In this document: positions 14,995-22,595 of the stretch, in pieces
Numbering within the stretch: position 1 is the stretch's first letter
Layout: each line of letters begins with the position of its first letter
Origin: an uncultured Clostridia bacterium
GTDB taxonomy: Bacteria > Bacillota > Clostridia > Christensenellales > Aristaeellaceae
DNA: 64,000 bases
Assembly: GCA_934647165.1 (NCBI GenBank)
Contig: CAKUFA010000001.1
Span: 62,001-126,000 of the forward strand
Direction: 5' to 3'
Program-made: the position numbers and the translations under genes
Notes under the pieces: generated by a model
Databases searched by the model: none
Seen by the model: only the letters and a program-made list of their open reading frames with translations
What the model was told of the DNA's origin: nothing

Positions 14995-16743
14995 ATGGAT
15001 CAGCTTGTGAAACTTACGATCGACGGCGTAGATGTTGAAGTCCCTGCCGGCACGACGGTTCTGGAAGCCGCCAAGCGGGCGGGCATCAACATCCCCACGC
15101 TGTGCTACCTGAAGGATATTAACCAAATCGGTGCATGCCGGTTGTGCATGGTGGACACGGGCGCACGCGCCCTGCAGGCTGCCTGCGTGCTGCCTGTGAG
15201 CCCGAACATGGTGGTGAAAACCAACACGCCCGCTATTCGTGAGGCGCGCAAGGTTAACCTGGAGCTGCTGCTGAGCAACCACGATAAGAAGTGCCTCTCC
15301 TGCGCGCGCAACCAGACCTGTGAATTGCAGAAGCTCTGCCAGGAGCTGGGTGTGGAGGATGGCGAACGTTTTGCCGGCTCCATGAACAAGTATGACATTG
15401 ATGACCTGTCCCCGTCGATTGTGCGGGACAATAACAAGTGCGTGCTGTGCCGCCGCTGCGTCGCTGCCTGCAACAAGACGCAGGCCGTGGGCGTTATCGG
15501 GCCGGTGAACCGTGGCTTTGTGACGGCCATTGAATCTCCGTGGAACATGAAACTGGTGGATATGGCGTGCATTAACTGCGGCCAGTGCATTGCGGCTTGC
15601 CCCACTGGCGCATTGCATGAGAAGGACTCCACTGCCGCGGTGTGGAAGCTGCTTGCCGACCCCAAGAAACATGTGGTGGTGCAGCCCGCGCCTGCTGTGC
15701 GCGCGGCGCTTGGCGAGGAGTTCGGCCTGCCGATGGGAACGAGCGTCACGGGTAAAATGGCCACGGCGCTGCATCGCCTGGGCTTTGACCGCGTGTTTGA
15801 CACGGACTTCGGCGCTGACCTGACCATCATGGAGGAAGCCACGGAGTTGCTGGGTCGCCTGAAGAATGGCGGCGTGCTGCCGATGATTACCTCCTGCTCG
15901 CCGGGGTGGATCAAGTTCTGCGAACACTATTACAGCGACTTCATCCCCAACCTGTCCACCTGCAAATCGCCCCATGAGATGGAAGGCGCGATGATCAAAT
16001 CGTACTATGCCGAAAAGGCGGGGATTGATCCCCACGATATCGCGGTGGTTTCCGTGATGCCCTGCACGGCCAAAAAGTATGAGGCGATCCGCCCTGAGCT
16101 GGGTCATGATGGCATGCGGGATGTGGATGAGGTAATCACCACACGTGAGCTGGCGCACATGATTAAAGAAGCAGGCATTGACTTTGCCAACCTGCCCGAT
16201 GGCGATTTCGACCCGCTGATGGGCGAAAGCACCGGCGCCGCCGTGATTTTCGGCGCGACCGGCGGCGTGATGGAAGCCGCCCTGCGCACAGCCTATGAGG
16301 TTGTGACGGGCAAGACGTTGGAGAATGTGGACTTCACACAGGTGCGCGGCGTGGAAGGCGTGAAGGAAGCTTCCATCCAGATTGGCGATGTGACGCTGAA
16401 TGTGGCAGTGGCCAACGGAACAGCCAACGCGGCCAAGCTGCTGGACAGCGTCCGTTCCGGTGAGAAGACCTACCACTTTATTGAGATTATGGGTTGCCCC
16501 GGCGGCTGCGTGACGGGCGGCGGTCAGCCTATTGTATCCGCGCAGAAGCGCATGGAGTGCGATCCTCGTGCGGTGCGTGCGGCTGCCCTGTATGCAGAGG
16601 ATGCGGGCAAGCCCATGCGCAAGAGCCATGAGAACCCCGAAGTCAAGAAAGCGTATGCGGACTTCCTGGGTGAGCCCAACAGCCACAAGGCGCATGAGCT
16701 CCTGCACACCACCTATACGGCGCGGCCGAAGTACAGCCGGTAA
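14995..16743 (+). CDS. hndD: [FeFe]-hydrogenase catalytic subunit (HndD/HydA type)
   Basis: A 582-residue catalytic subunit. It has an N-terminal [2Fe-2S] domain (CYLKDINQIGACRLCM, about 35-50), a His-ligated [4Fe-4S] motif (HDKKCLSCARNQTCELQ, near 98), two [4Fe-4S] motifs (CVLCRRCVAACN, CINCGQCIAACP), and the H-cluster domain: TSCSPGW (299-305), MPCTAKKYE (near 353) and MGCPGGCVTGGG (near 500). The Cys at 301 matches the proton-relay position. The next residue is Ser rather than Cys of the classical TSCCPGW, a variant I recall as common in NAD(P)-linked enzymes. The tail HELLHTTY is typical of the group. Together with HndABC it should couple NAD(P)H and reduced ferredoxin to hydrogen formation. 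Ribosome binding site GGGAGG. Confidence 0.94.
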   Translation: MDQLVKLTIDGVDVEVPAGTTVLEAAKRAGINIPTLCYLKDINQIGACRLCMVDTGARALQAACVLPVSPNMVVKTNTPAIREARKVNLELLLSNHDKKCLSCARNQTCELQKLCQELGVEDGERFAGSMNKYDIDDLSPSIVRDNNKCVLCRRCVAACNKTQAVGVIGPVNRGFVTAIESPWNMKLVDMACINCGQCIAACPTGALHEKDSTAAVWKLLADPKKHVVVQPAPAVRAALGEEFGLPMGTSVTGKMATALHRLGFDRVFDTDFGADLTIMEEATELLGRLKNGGVLPMITSCSPGWIKFCEHYYSDFIPNLSTCKSPHEMEGAMIKSYYAEKAGIDPHDIAVVSVMPCTAKKYEAIRPELGHDGMRDVDEVITTRELAHMIKEAGIDFANLPDGDFDPLMGESTGAAVIFGATGGVMEAALRTAYEVVTGKTLENVDFTQVRGVEGVKEASIQIGDVTLNVAVANGTANAAKLLDSVRSGEKTYHFIEIMGCPGGCVTGGGQPIVSAQKRMECDPRAVRAAALYAEDAGKPMRKSHENPEVKKAYADFLGEPNSHKAHELLHTTYTARPKYSR

Positions 16744-16831
16744 AGACTGCTGAGGCGAAAGGGCAGAAAGAACCTATTCGCCTGTAAAAAGATTTTCCGG
16801 GTTAAGGAAAAAACGACATCCAAAAACCCAC

Positions 16832-16893
16832 AAGCGGACATGTGATGCTGCGACAGTCACTTGGACTGTCAAGGCGGACATGTCCGCTTTTTT
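16832..16893 (+). terminator. Nested double-hairpin terminator of the hydrogenase operon
   Basis: A 12-pair outer stem (16832-16843 with 16878-16889) encloses a perfect seven-pair inner hairpin (GACAGTC / GACTGTC, 16852-16870) and is followed by six T. GCGGACATGT occurs twice on the same strand, and the second copy is itself part of the palindrome at 16874-16887, so alternative foldings are possible. Confidence 0.75.
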
Positions 16894-16915
16894 GTTGTAC
16901 CAAGAAGAAAAACAG

Positions 16916-17010
16916 GCGTAAATGGGCGTAAAAAACGGAAATGTAAACGTAAATGTACATGTAAACCACGGAATGTAAACAATTTGAGCATAAAAAAAGG
17001 CAAATGTAAA
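16916..17010. repeat. Degenerate ATGTAAA-type repeats in an intergenic region
   Basis: The A-rich stretch contains about seven copies of a short motif (CGTAAATG, ATGTAAACG, CATGTAAACC, AATGTAAACA, AAATGTAAAA) at roughly ten-base intervals. It lies upstream of a seven-gene run for exported proteins. The rest of 16894-17082 has no gene. Confidence 0.4.
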
Positions 17011-17020
17011 AAACGTGAGC

Positions 17021-17049
17021 GTGACATATCGTCCCAGAGCCGGTAGGAT
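17021..17049 (+). promoter_or_regulatory. Probable promoter of the exported-protein cluster
   Basis: GTGACA (17021-17026) and TAGGAT (17044-17049) are 17 bases apart, 34 bases before the lipoprotein start and after the A-rich repeats. An alternative pair, TTGAGC with TAAAAA, lies just upstream. Confidence 0.35.
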
Positions 17050-17082
17050 AGCAGTGCAACCAAAGACAAGGAGGCTTGGAAA

Positions 17083-17754
17083 ATGCGGAACTGGGGAAAA
17101 CGGATTGCGGCGATGGTGCTGGCGCTTTGCTGTGCGCTGCTGCTGACAGGGTGCTCTTCTGTGGAGGGTGTTGAAAAGAAAATTGACGCCATCGGGAACG
17201 TGACACTGGACAGTCAAAAGGCAATCGAAGAGGCGGAGACGGCCTATGCCGCCCTGAAACCGGAAGACCAACAGAAAGTGAAAAACTACGGAACGCTGCA
17301 AAGTGCAAGAGAGAGCTTTGACAGGCAGAAAGAATGGGATGCACAGAAGAGAAAAGATCAACAGGATGCTGTGCCGCTTGCAGAAAAAATTATTACAGCC
17401 ATGGGTGAAACGTTCAAATCGCCGCTGAATCTGACGGTGGAAAATATTTGGTATATGCACAATCTTTTTGACACAATAGAAAGTTGGGATTTCACATTCC
17501 AAATTACTGCGCCAAATGGGTTTGGTACCTATTTGAACGAGTATTACAATATATCGCTGCTTGAAACCGAAGATATGCATGATCTTACAAACATTGATGA
17601 CGCGCTAAAGCAGGAAGTGAGTTTCTGGAAGATTCTTGGTCAAGGCGTGTTATGGAGACAGGGTGCAACTACCATGCAATATGGCACACAAATGGCGGAA
17701 ACCGATGTGAAGACGGTGCAAGAGTACTACATGAAGCATGTGAAAGCGTACTGA
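17083..17754 (+). CDS. Predicted lipoprotein of unknown function
   Basis: A 223-residue protein with a type II signal peptide: basic start, hydrophobic core (AAMVLALCCALLL) and lipobox LLTGC with the lipidated Cys near residue 23. Residues 25-80 look like a helical domain common in clostridial lipoproteins (IGNVTLDSQKAIEEAETAYAAL, LKPEDQQKVKNY). The rest is an unrecognised alpha/beta domain ending in DVKTVQEYYMKHVKAY. The strong ribosome binding site CAAGGAGG precedes ATG 17083. It is the first gene of a seven-gene same-strand run of small exported or zinc-ribbon proteins. It would sit on the outer face of the membrane; no function can be given. Confidence 0.75.
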   Translation: MRNWGKRIAAMVLALCCALLLTGCSSVEGVEKKIDAIGNVTLDSQKAIEEAETAYAALKPEDQQKVKNYGTLQSARESFDRQKEWDAQKRKDQQDAVPLAEKIITAMGETFKSPLNLTVENIWYMHNLFDTIESWDFTFQITAPNGFGTYLNEYYNISLLETEDMHDLTNIDDALKQEVSFWKILGQGVLWRQGATTMQYGTQMAETDVKTVQEYYMKHVKAY

Positions 17755-17791
17755 AATGCCGGAAATCCGAAAATGAAGGAAGGGAGGATCG

Positions 17792-18085
17792 ATGCTGGAC
17801 TTGGAATGGGTTGTTGCAACTTTTCTGGCAGGCGGTCTGACCATGTTTCTGTTGATAAACAGGAGCGGAGAACGACCCTTGCGCAGGCGGTTGGCCGCAA
17901 CAAAAACCTATTGGGGACACACCTACGCGGATATTTTGCGCAAAACAGGGCGTGGACCCGATGAGATAAGCCGACGGGCAGACGGCTGTGTGCTGCGGAC
18001 ATGGAGAGAAGCGGGGTATGCCATTACGCTCCGGTTTGACGCACAGGACGTATGCCTTGGTGTAGAAGAAGAACGAATCATGTAG
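17792..18085 (+). CDS. Small membrane-anchored protein, unknown
   Basis: A 97-residue protein with one N-terminal membrane segment (VVATFLAGGLTMFLLI, about 7-22) and a basic, cytoplasm-style remainder (GERPLRRRLAATKTYWG). The C-terminal half (GYAITLRFDAQDVCLGVEEE) looks like a small beta domain. AAGGGAGG stands eight bases before ATG 17792. It sits 37 bases after the lipoprotein gene and 13 before the zinc-ribbon gene. I do not recognise a family. Confidence 0.65.
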   Translation: MLDLEWVVATFLAGGLTMFLLINRSGERPLRRRLAATKTYWGHTYADILRKTGRGPDEISRRADGCVLRTWREAGYAITLRFDAQDVCLGVEEERIM

Positions 18086-18098
18086 AGGAGGAAAAAAG

Positions 18099-18512
18099 AT
18101 GGCTTTGATTCATTGCCCGGAGTGCGGCAAGGAAATTTCCGACAAGGCGCCGGCATGCCCGAACTGCGGCGCACCGGTGGCAAACAAAAAGGTTCGGGTG
18201 CATTTTCACCGCAAAAAGAGCTTTGCGGGATGTGCAAACACCGGCATGGTTCTGGTGGACGGCACAATGGTTGGATCCGCGTCCAGCGGGGCTGATTTCA
18301 ATGTGATGCTGACACCCGGCACCCACAATGTTGTGATTGACTACAAGCTCACCGGGGCGCTTGCATCCGGGCGATCCAGCAGTGCAAACATTGACGTGCC
18401 TGCGGATGCAAAGTGCGTTGATGTTGAAATTAAGCTGAAGACCGATGCAATGAGCTTCTTTGTTTCCGGCGGGCAAAGCATCGTGGTGGGCGAAGTGACA
18501 GTGCAGCGATAA
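18099..18512 (+). CDS. Zinc-ribbon protein with a beta-rich domain
   Basis: A 137-residue protein that starts with a zinc ribbon (HCPECGKEISDKAPACPNCG, residues 5-24), followed by a beta-strand-rich domain with G/V-rich repeats (MVLVDGTMVGSASSG, MLTPGTHNVVIDYK). This second part resembles PEGA-like ligand folds, but the match is loose. No signal peptide or membrane segment is present, so it should stay in the cytoplasm. GAGGAGG stands eight bases before ATG 18099. Its place between membrane and secreted proteins suggests a cytoplasmic partner of the cluster. Function unknown. Confidence 0.7.
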   Translation: MALIHCPECGKEISDKAPACPNCGAPVANKKVRVHFHRKKSFAGCANTGMVLVDGTMVGSASSGADFNVMLTPGTHNVVIDYKLTGALASGRSSSANIDVPADAKCVDVEIKLKTDAMSFFVSGGQSIVVGEVTVQR

Positions 18513-18554
18513 AAAATCCGCAAAAAAGATGACAGAACGGAAGGAGAAAGAAAA

Positions 18555-19331
18555 ATGAAGAAGATTATTAGCTTGCTGCTTGCGATGGTGCTTGTGATGA
18601 CAAGCGCGGCAGCCTTGGCGGATATGAGTGATTTGGACAGATTTGCTCCTTACACCAGCGTGGACATGGAAGTGTTCAAAAAAGCGGGGTGGGAATGCAG
18701 CTTTGATAACTTCAAGTTTAATGCGGAAATCTATCCGAAGACGCAGACCATTGAGTTTTTAGCTGATAAGGATGGCAGTAAGATACTTGGTGCGGGCAAC
18801 TATAGCTCTGTTGCAACAACCTATCAAATCAGAATGGATTTGAAAGTGATTTATAGTGCGGGAAGCTGCGTTGTGATTCCGCGATTCATTTTTGCACGGA
18901 GCGGCAGCAAGCCGTACTATGACGACCGTATGACGGATGTCTATATCGTCAATGGCGAAAACCGCTATAACGTGGATGTGTCCGGATGCTCGCGCAGCAG
19001 CTCGTCGAAGTATTACACAGCAACGGATAGCTCCGTGGAGCCGATGTACCTTGGGGGTATGCTGATGCTTCAGGATCTGGCAGAATATCCGCAGGGTGTG
19101 TTTGTCAAAATGGGCTCTTATACGGATAAGATATGGCTTGAAAACACCGATTTGGCAGCCATTAAGACATTCTATGAGACCTGCAAGGAAGCCGGCGTGT
19201 TTGAGCAGAGCTATCTGCAAAACCACAAAGACGACTACTCGATTATTACCCTGTTCAATGAAAATGGCGTGCAGGGCACGGAAAGCGCTTCCGATGACCT
19301 GAACACACCTGCGCCCACAGAAGATAACTGA
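18555..19331 (+). CDS. Secreted protein of unknown function
   Basis: A 258-residue protein with a clear type I signal peptide (MKKIISLLLAMVLVMTSAAALA; cleavage after ALA near residue 22). The mature part appears to be mostly beta strands with Tyr/Ser-rich loops (SGCSRSSSSKYYTATDSS near 150) and ends in an acidic Thr/Pro-rich tail (SDDLNTPAPTEDN). No catalytic motif is seen. GGAGAAAG precedes ATG 18555. The next gene follows after 23 bases. I do not recognise a family; adhesion or cell-surface binding would be a guess. Confidence 0.7.
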   Translation: MKKIISLLLAMVLVMTSAAALADMSDLDRFAPYTSVDMEVFKKAGWECSFDNFKFNAEIYPKTQTIEFLADKDGSKILGAGNYSSVATTYQIRMDLKVIYSAGSCVVIPRFIFARSGSKPYYDDRMTDVYIVNGENRYNVDVSGCSRSSSSKYYTATDSSVEPMYLGGMLMLQDLAEYPQGVFVKMGSYTDKIWLENTDLAAIKTFYETCKEAGVFEQSYLQNHKDDYSIITLFNENGVQGTESASDDLNTPAPTEDN

Positions 19332-19354
19332 GCGAAAAAAGGAGAGAGGAAAGC

Positions 19355-19822
19355 ATGGAAAAGCTGTTCTTTTCCAACACGGGAAAAAATGTCAAGTGGT
19401 TTGCCAAGGTGGAACTGGTGGCGGGTGCAATCGGCGCGGTGATTTCCGGCTTTGCAATGATGTTTAGCCAAAGCTTCTGGTGGGGCTTGCTGGTGCTGCT
19501 GGGAGGCATCCTCGGCGCATGGGTGTCGGCAACGATGATCTACGCGCTTGGGGAAGCGGCAGACAAGGAAAAGCAGCCGGAAACAATAAGCGGCAACCAG
19601 ATTGTTGTTGCTAGCGATGGGAAAAAGTACAGCATTGAGAAAGGCTGGCTCTGCCCCAAATGCGGCAACCAAAATCCCAACAGCCGCATGAGCTGTAAGA
19701 ACTGCGGCACACAAAAAGGAGAAGAGGTGCAGACTTTTCAGGATGGATGGACCTGCTCCAAATGCGGCAGCCACAACCCCAACAGCACTGTAAGCTGCAA
19801 GAACTGCGGAGCCTATAAATAA
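19355..19822 (+). CDS. Membrane protein with two RanBP2-type zinc fingers
   Basis: A 155-residue protein. Two hydrophobic segments (about 22-38 and 45-68) are followed by a short linker and two tandem copies of the pattern W-x-C-x2-C-x3-N-x6-C-x2-C: GWLCPKCGNQNPNSRMSCKN near 88 and GWTCSKCGSHNPNSTVSCKN near 129. This spacing is exactly that of RanBP2-type zinc fingers, which in eukaryotes bind single-stranded RNA or ubiquitin; bacterial copies are usually uncharacterised. AAGGAGAG precedes the ATG. It lies within the exported-protein run, so the fingers are tethered to the membrane, probably on the cytoplasmic side. Confidence 0.72.
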   Translation: MEKLFFSNTGKNVKWFAKVELVAGAIGAVISGFAMMFSQSFWWGLLVLLGGILGAWVSATMIYALGEAADKEKQPETISGNQIVVASDGKKYSIEKGWLCPKCGNQNPNSRMSCKNCGTQKGEEVQTFQDGWTCSKCGSHNPNSTVSCKNCGAYK

Positions 19823-19842
19823 ACCGGCAGGGGGAACACGAA

Positions 19843-20397
19843 ATGAAAAAGATTGTTGCAGTGCTCCTTTGCGCGGCTTTGTTGGCCACATGCGCCATGG
19901 CTTTGGCTGAGAGCAATTCGGCTGCACCGGCGGACTATGCAGAGGAAATCTGGTATACCATGGCTGAAACCGGACATGCGAATAAGAACGTTATGTGGTC
20001 CATGCTCGGCATGTACTCCTTCGGAGAAAAAACAGGCGGACCTGAAGGCTATGTGACGCTTAATAGCACAGAGGATGGAAAGGCCGTGCAGGGTGGGATT
20101 AGCTGGCGGATCTATCCGAAAAATGAGGAAGATGTGGCGGAGTATTTTTACTCCATGATGGAAACCCTGCTGGCCATGGTGGCAACGCCCGAAGATGCAG
20201 CCAATATCACCGTGTGGCTGAATGCATCGAAGGCGCCGGTATTAGCAGCTTTTCAGCAGCAGGAACAATGGGTATCCGGCATCTTTGTGTTTGACAATGT
20301 GTCCCTGCAGCTACAATATGATCCCGAGCACAATGAGCTTTACACGTTGCTGGAAGCGATAAAGGACACGGAACATTTTCGCCTGAAAGCAAAGTAA
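19843..20397 (+). CDS. Secreted protein of unknown function
   Basis: A 184-residue protein with a type I signal peptide (KIVAVLLCAALLATCAMALA; likely cleaved near residue 22 after ALA). The mature part reads as one compact alpha/beta domain (GYVTLNSTEDGKAVQGGISW, NITVWLNASKAPVLAAF, VSLQLQYDPEHNELYTLL). No active-site motif or cysteines are seen in the mature protein. GGCAGGGGG precedes ATG 19843. Neighbours on both sides are 20-31 bases away. Family not recognised. Confidence 0.68.
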   Translation: MKKIVAVLLCAALLATCAMALAESNSAAPADYAEEIWYTMAETGHANKNVMWSMLGMYSFGEKTGGPEGYVTLNSTEDGKAVQGGISWRIYPKNEEDVAEYFYSMMETLLAMVATPEDAANITVWLNASKAPVLAAFQQQEQWVSGIFVFDNVSLQLQYDPEHNELYTLLEAIKDTEHFRLKAK

Positions 20398-20428
20398 GGA
20401 AACGAACGGGGAAAAGGAGGAAATACAA

Positions 20429-21073
20429 ATGAAAAGATTTTTCTTGGCCATTGTTTTGATCCTTTCGTTGCTGTGCGTGTCATTCTCTGCTATGGCGCAG
20501 GATTATACGTATCTGGATGGCATGTCTCTTGAAGAAATGCTAGCCTTACAAAAGGAGTTGGAAGGACGAATCAGCACCGCAAAGGCGGCTGCGGGTGCTT
20601 CAGATCCCACGAACACGGGCATTTGGGAGCTGCGGTATTACGTGGATGAGTTCAACAACCCCACAACGAGTGGATACATGACAACGAAAGACTATGTGCT
20701 AGGAACGTTCAGCAATTCAGCCACAACAAACTCTACCCTGTATGTGATTTGGTTGATTGACAAGGATAGCGTTGCCATCAAGCTGGCTGAATATGGAAGG
20801 AATGTGGTCAAAAGCTCTTATGACAAAACAAACTACGATATCCTGATGCTTGACCCGGATGGCAAAAAGGTATCCATGACAGGAACCATGTATAAGGGCG
20901 GTGATCGAATCTATATCGACAGCGGATATGAAAACAAGGTGCTGGACGCTTTGGCAAGAAACGGAAGCGTGACCTTCAAGATCACGGAAAAAGGGAAATA
21001 TGCTTCCTCCAGCTATTTGTTCAAGATGGAAGATACGTCCTATTTCTCCAATGCGTACAATCAGCTGAAATGA
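20429..21073 (+). CDS. Secreted protein with a helical stem and beta domain
   Basis: A 214-residue protein with a signal peptide (FFLAIVLILSLLCVSFSAMA). After cleavage comes a short helix (MSLEEMLALQKELEGRIS, about 32-49) and then a beta domain with YYVDEFNNPTTSGY and LGTFSNSATTNSTLYV. This second pattern is one I have seen in other exported or phage-associated Firmicute proteins without an assigned function. GAAAAGGAGG precedes ATG 20429. It is the last gene of the cluster, followed by a weak terminator. Confidence 0.7.
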   Translation: MKRFFLAIVLILSLLCVSFSAMAQDYTYLDGMSLEEMLALQKELEGRISTAKAAAGASDPTNTGIWELRYYVDEFNNPTTSGYMTTKDYVLGTFSNSATTNSTLYVIWLIDKDSVAIKLAEYGRNVVKSSYDKTNYDILMLDPDGKKVSMTGTMYKGGDRIYIDSGYENKVLDALARNGSVTFKITEKGKYASSSYLFKMEDTSYFSNAYNQLK

Positions 21074-21095
21074 TAGCGGCCATCAAAAAGGAGCT

Positions 21096-21127
21096 CACCC
21101 TTTCGCGTTGTTTTGTCAAGGGTGTTT
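21096..21127 (+). terminator. Terminator after the exported-protein cluster
   Basis: CACCCTT (21096-21102) pairs with AAGGGTG (21118-21124), followed by three T. The seven-pair stem with a long loop is only moderately convincing. Confidence 0.45.
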
Positions 21128-21194
21128 ACACATTTCTTACCGGCAACTGATCGCAACACAAAAGATGGTTGATAGACTCAGACATTCATAACGA

Positions 21195-21235
21195 AATACC
21201 GCCAGCACACAGTTTTATTGTGCTCGCGGTATTAT
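21195..21235. terminator. Strong hairpin, possible bidirectional terminator
   Basis: ATACCGC..AGCACA pairs with TGTGCT..GCGGTAT around an AT-rich loop, with single-base bulges. T-rich sequence follows on the plus strand. It lies at the 3' end of the oxidoreductase remnant on the minus strand and may be its old terminator. Confidence 0.5.
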
Positions 21236-21236
21236 T

Positions 21237-21482
21237 TATCTGATTAAATCCTTTTAACAATCCATCCTTTGTAAACAGTCTTTTTAATGTACTGTCGCTC
21301 TTTTCTTCATACATTTCGCCCTCATAGGTTCCGGCGGTCATAATATGCAGACCAAAGAACCCGATGGAGTTCATCGGAATGGCTTTGCCAAAAACTTCAT
21401 TACCGCCTGCCATGTTTACACCGGCAGTATGCCCCTGCATATAGGCATTTGGCAGAATATACAGCGGAGGTTTTTTGTGCGA
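21237..21482 (-). pseudogene. C-terminal remnant of an FAD-dependent (nitrite-reductase-like) oxidoreductase
   Basis: The minus strand encodes PPLYILPNAYMQGHTAGVN, NSIGFFGLHIMTAGTYEG and LKRLFTKDGLLKGF, the C-terminal part of a clostridial FAD/NAD oxidoreductase related to NirB and rubredoxin reductases. An in-frame TAG lies just upstream of this segment and nothing recognisable precedes it, so the FAD-binding N-terminus is gone. Past INNTA the frame leaves the family and runs through the hairpin at 21195-21235. It is a fragment of roughly 80 residues of a protein over 400 residues long. Confidence 0.65.
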
Positions 21483-21508
21483 CTAATTCGCCGTCGGCAG
21501 ACGGTAAT

Positions 21509-21655
21509 CGAAAGCTGGCGACATGTGCGGCAGCTTTCGTGCGTTCTCGTCAGAGAACGCTTCCTTACGCGAAGGCGCGACCGGGAGGCTGACCCGTCAG
21601 CCGACCAGCACCGCAGCGCAGATCTCATAAGGATTTTGCAAGCAAAATTCTTATG
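21509..21655. repeat. Array of five adjacent hairpins
   Basis: Successive inverted repeats: CGAAAGCTG with CAGCTTTCG, GCGTTCTC with GAGAACGC, CGCG with CGCG, GGCTGAC with GTCAGCC, and a 14-pair stem at 21626-21655. The last one overlaps the stop codon of the BadF-type kinase gene. No open frame is supported here. The array forms the left border of the GC-rich sugar-amine module. Confidence 0.55.
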
Positions 21656-22583
21656 ACCTGGCGTTAGCCAGGGCCATCATGCATGCGCCGTCGCAGGCAT
21701 CTTTTTCGGGGAGAATGATCTTGGCGGCAGGATACTTGGCCTTCACGTTTTCCGTGAAGTACTGAAGGTGCAGCTTGCTCTTCACCAGCGCGCTGCCCCA
21801 TACGCCTACGCGCAGCTCCTCTTCCTCGTCCAGGTGCAAAAGGCGGATCACCTCGTCCGCCAGGGTGGACGTGCACTTTGCCGCGTCCTTCAGGATGTCC
21901 AGCGCGTAGGGATCGCCGCCCAGCGCCGCCTGGTTCACCTCCACCGACAGAGAGGGCGTGGTCCACGGTGGCGTGGCGATTTCCGTGGCGAAGAGCATCA
22001 GATCCTTGCGGCCTAGGTTGCCCAGCTTGACCCGGATCAGGCCGATCAGCGGCGTTTCCTCCACGCACCCGTCCAGGAAGCGGGAATAATGGAACAGCGC
22101 CTTGCGAGTAATGTAAGAGCCGGAGCCCTCATCACTGAGGATGGTGAAGAGCCATCCGCCCACACGGGCGCTTTCGCCCTTGGAGTTGCGGCCAAAGGCA
22201 ATGCTGCCCGTGCCGGAAATCACCAGCGCGCCCACGCCGCCGGTCACCGCATAGTGGGTCATTTCGCCGTCGTTCAGGCAGGTGATGGGGCAGGAAAAGC
22301 CGGGCAGCGCCTTGTAGATGCGCAGCACGATCTCCTCATCCTCCGGGGAGTCAATGCCGCTCACCGCCGCCGCGATGGCCAGGCAGTCCTCTCTCCTGCC
22401 GTCGAACAGGGCCAGAATGGCGTCCATGTTCAGGTTGATCCGGCGGATGGTCTCCTCCTCGCCCAGCTGATAATGCCGGCAGGGGATGCCCTCATACTCC
22501 GCCAGCACCTGGCCCTCCAGGCTCATGGCCCGCACCTTGAAGGCCGTGCCGCCGCTGTCCACACCCAGGATGTACTTCTTCAT
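21651..22583 (-). CDS. BadF/BadG/BcrA-type ATPase, N-acetylglucosamine-kinase-like
   Basis: A 310-residue ASKHA-fold kinase. Phosphate-1 motif ILGVDSGGTAFKVR (residues 5-18), phosphate-2 GALVISGTGSIAFGR (about 123-137) followed by GGWLFTILSDEGSG, and the adenosine region GVWGSALVKS near 261. The family includes N-acetylglucosamine and other amino-sugar kinases. Last gene of the minus-strand unit, 12 bases after the SIS gene. It should phosphorylate a sugar or amino sugar so that the neighbouring SIS enzyme can isomerise or deglycate it. The exact substrate is not predictable. Codons end in C/G more often than in the genes left of 21074. Confidence 0.83.
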   Translation of the reverse strand: MKKYILGVDSGGTAFKVRAMSLEGQVLAEYEGIPCRHYQLGEEETIRRINLNMDAILALFDGRREDCLAIAAAVSGIDSPEDEEIVLRIYKALPGFSCPITCLNDGEMTHYAVTGGVGALVISGTGSIAFGRNSKGESARVGGWLFTILSDEGSGSYITRKALFHYSRFLDGCVEETPLIGLIRVKLGNLGRKDLMLFATEIATPPWTTPSLSVEVNQAALGGDPYALDILKDAAKCTSTLADEVIRLLHLDEEEELRVGVWGSALVKSKLHLQYFTENVKAKYPAAKIILPEKDACDGACMMALANARS

Positions 22584-22595
22584 ACGCTCACATCC

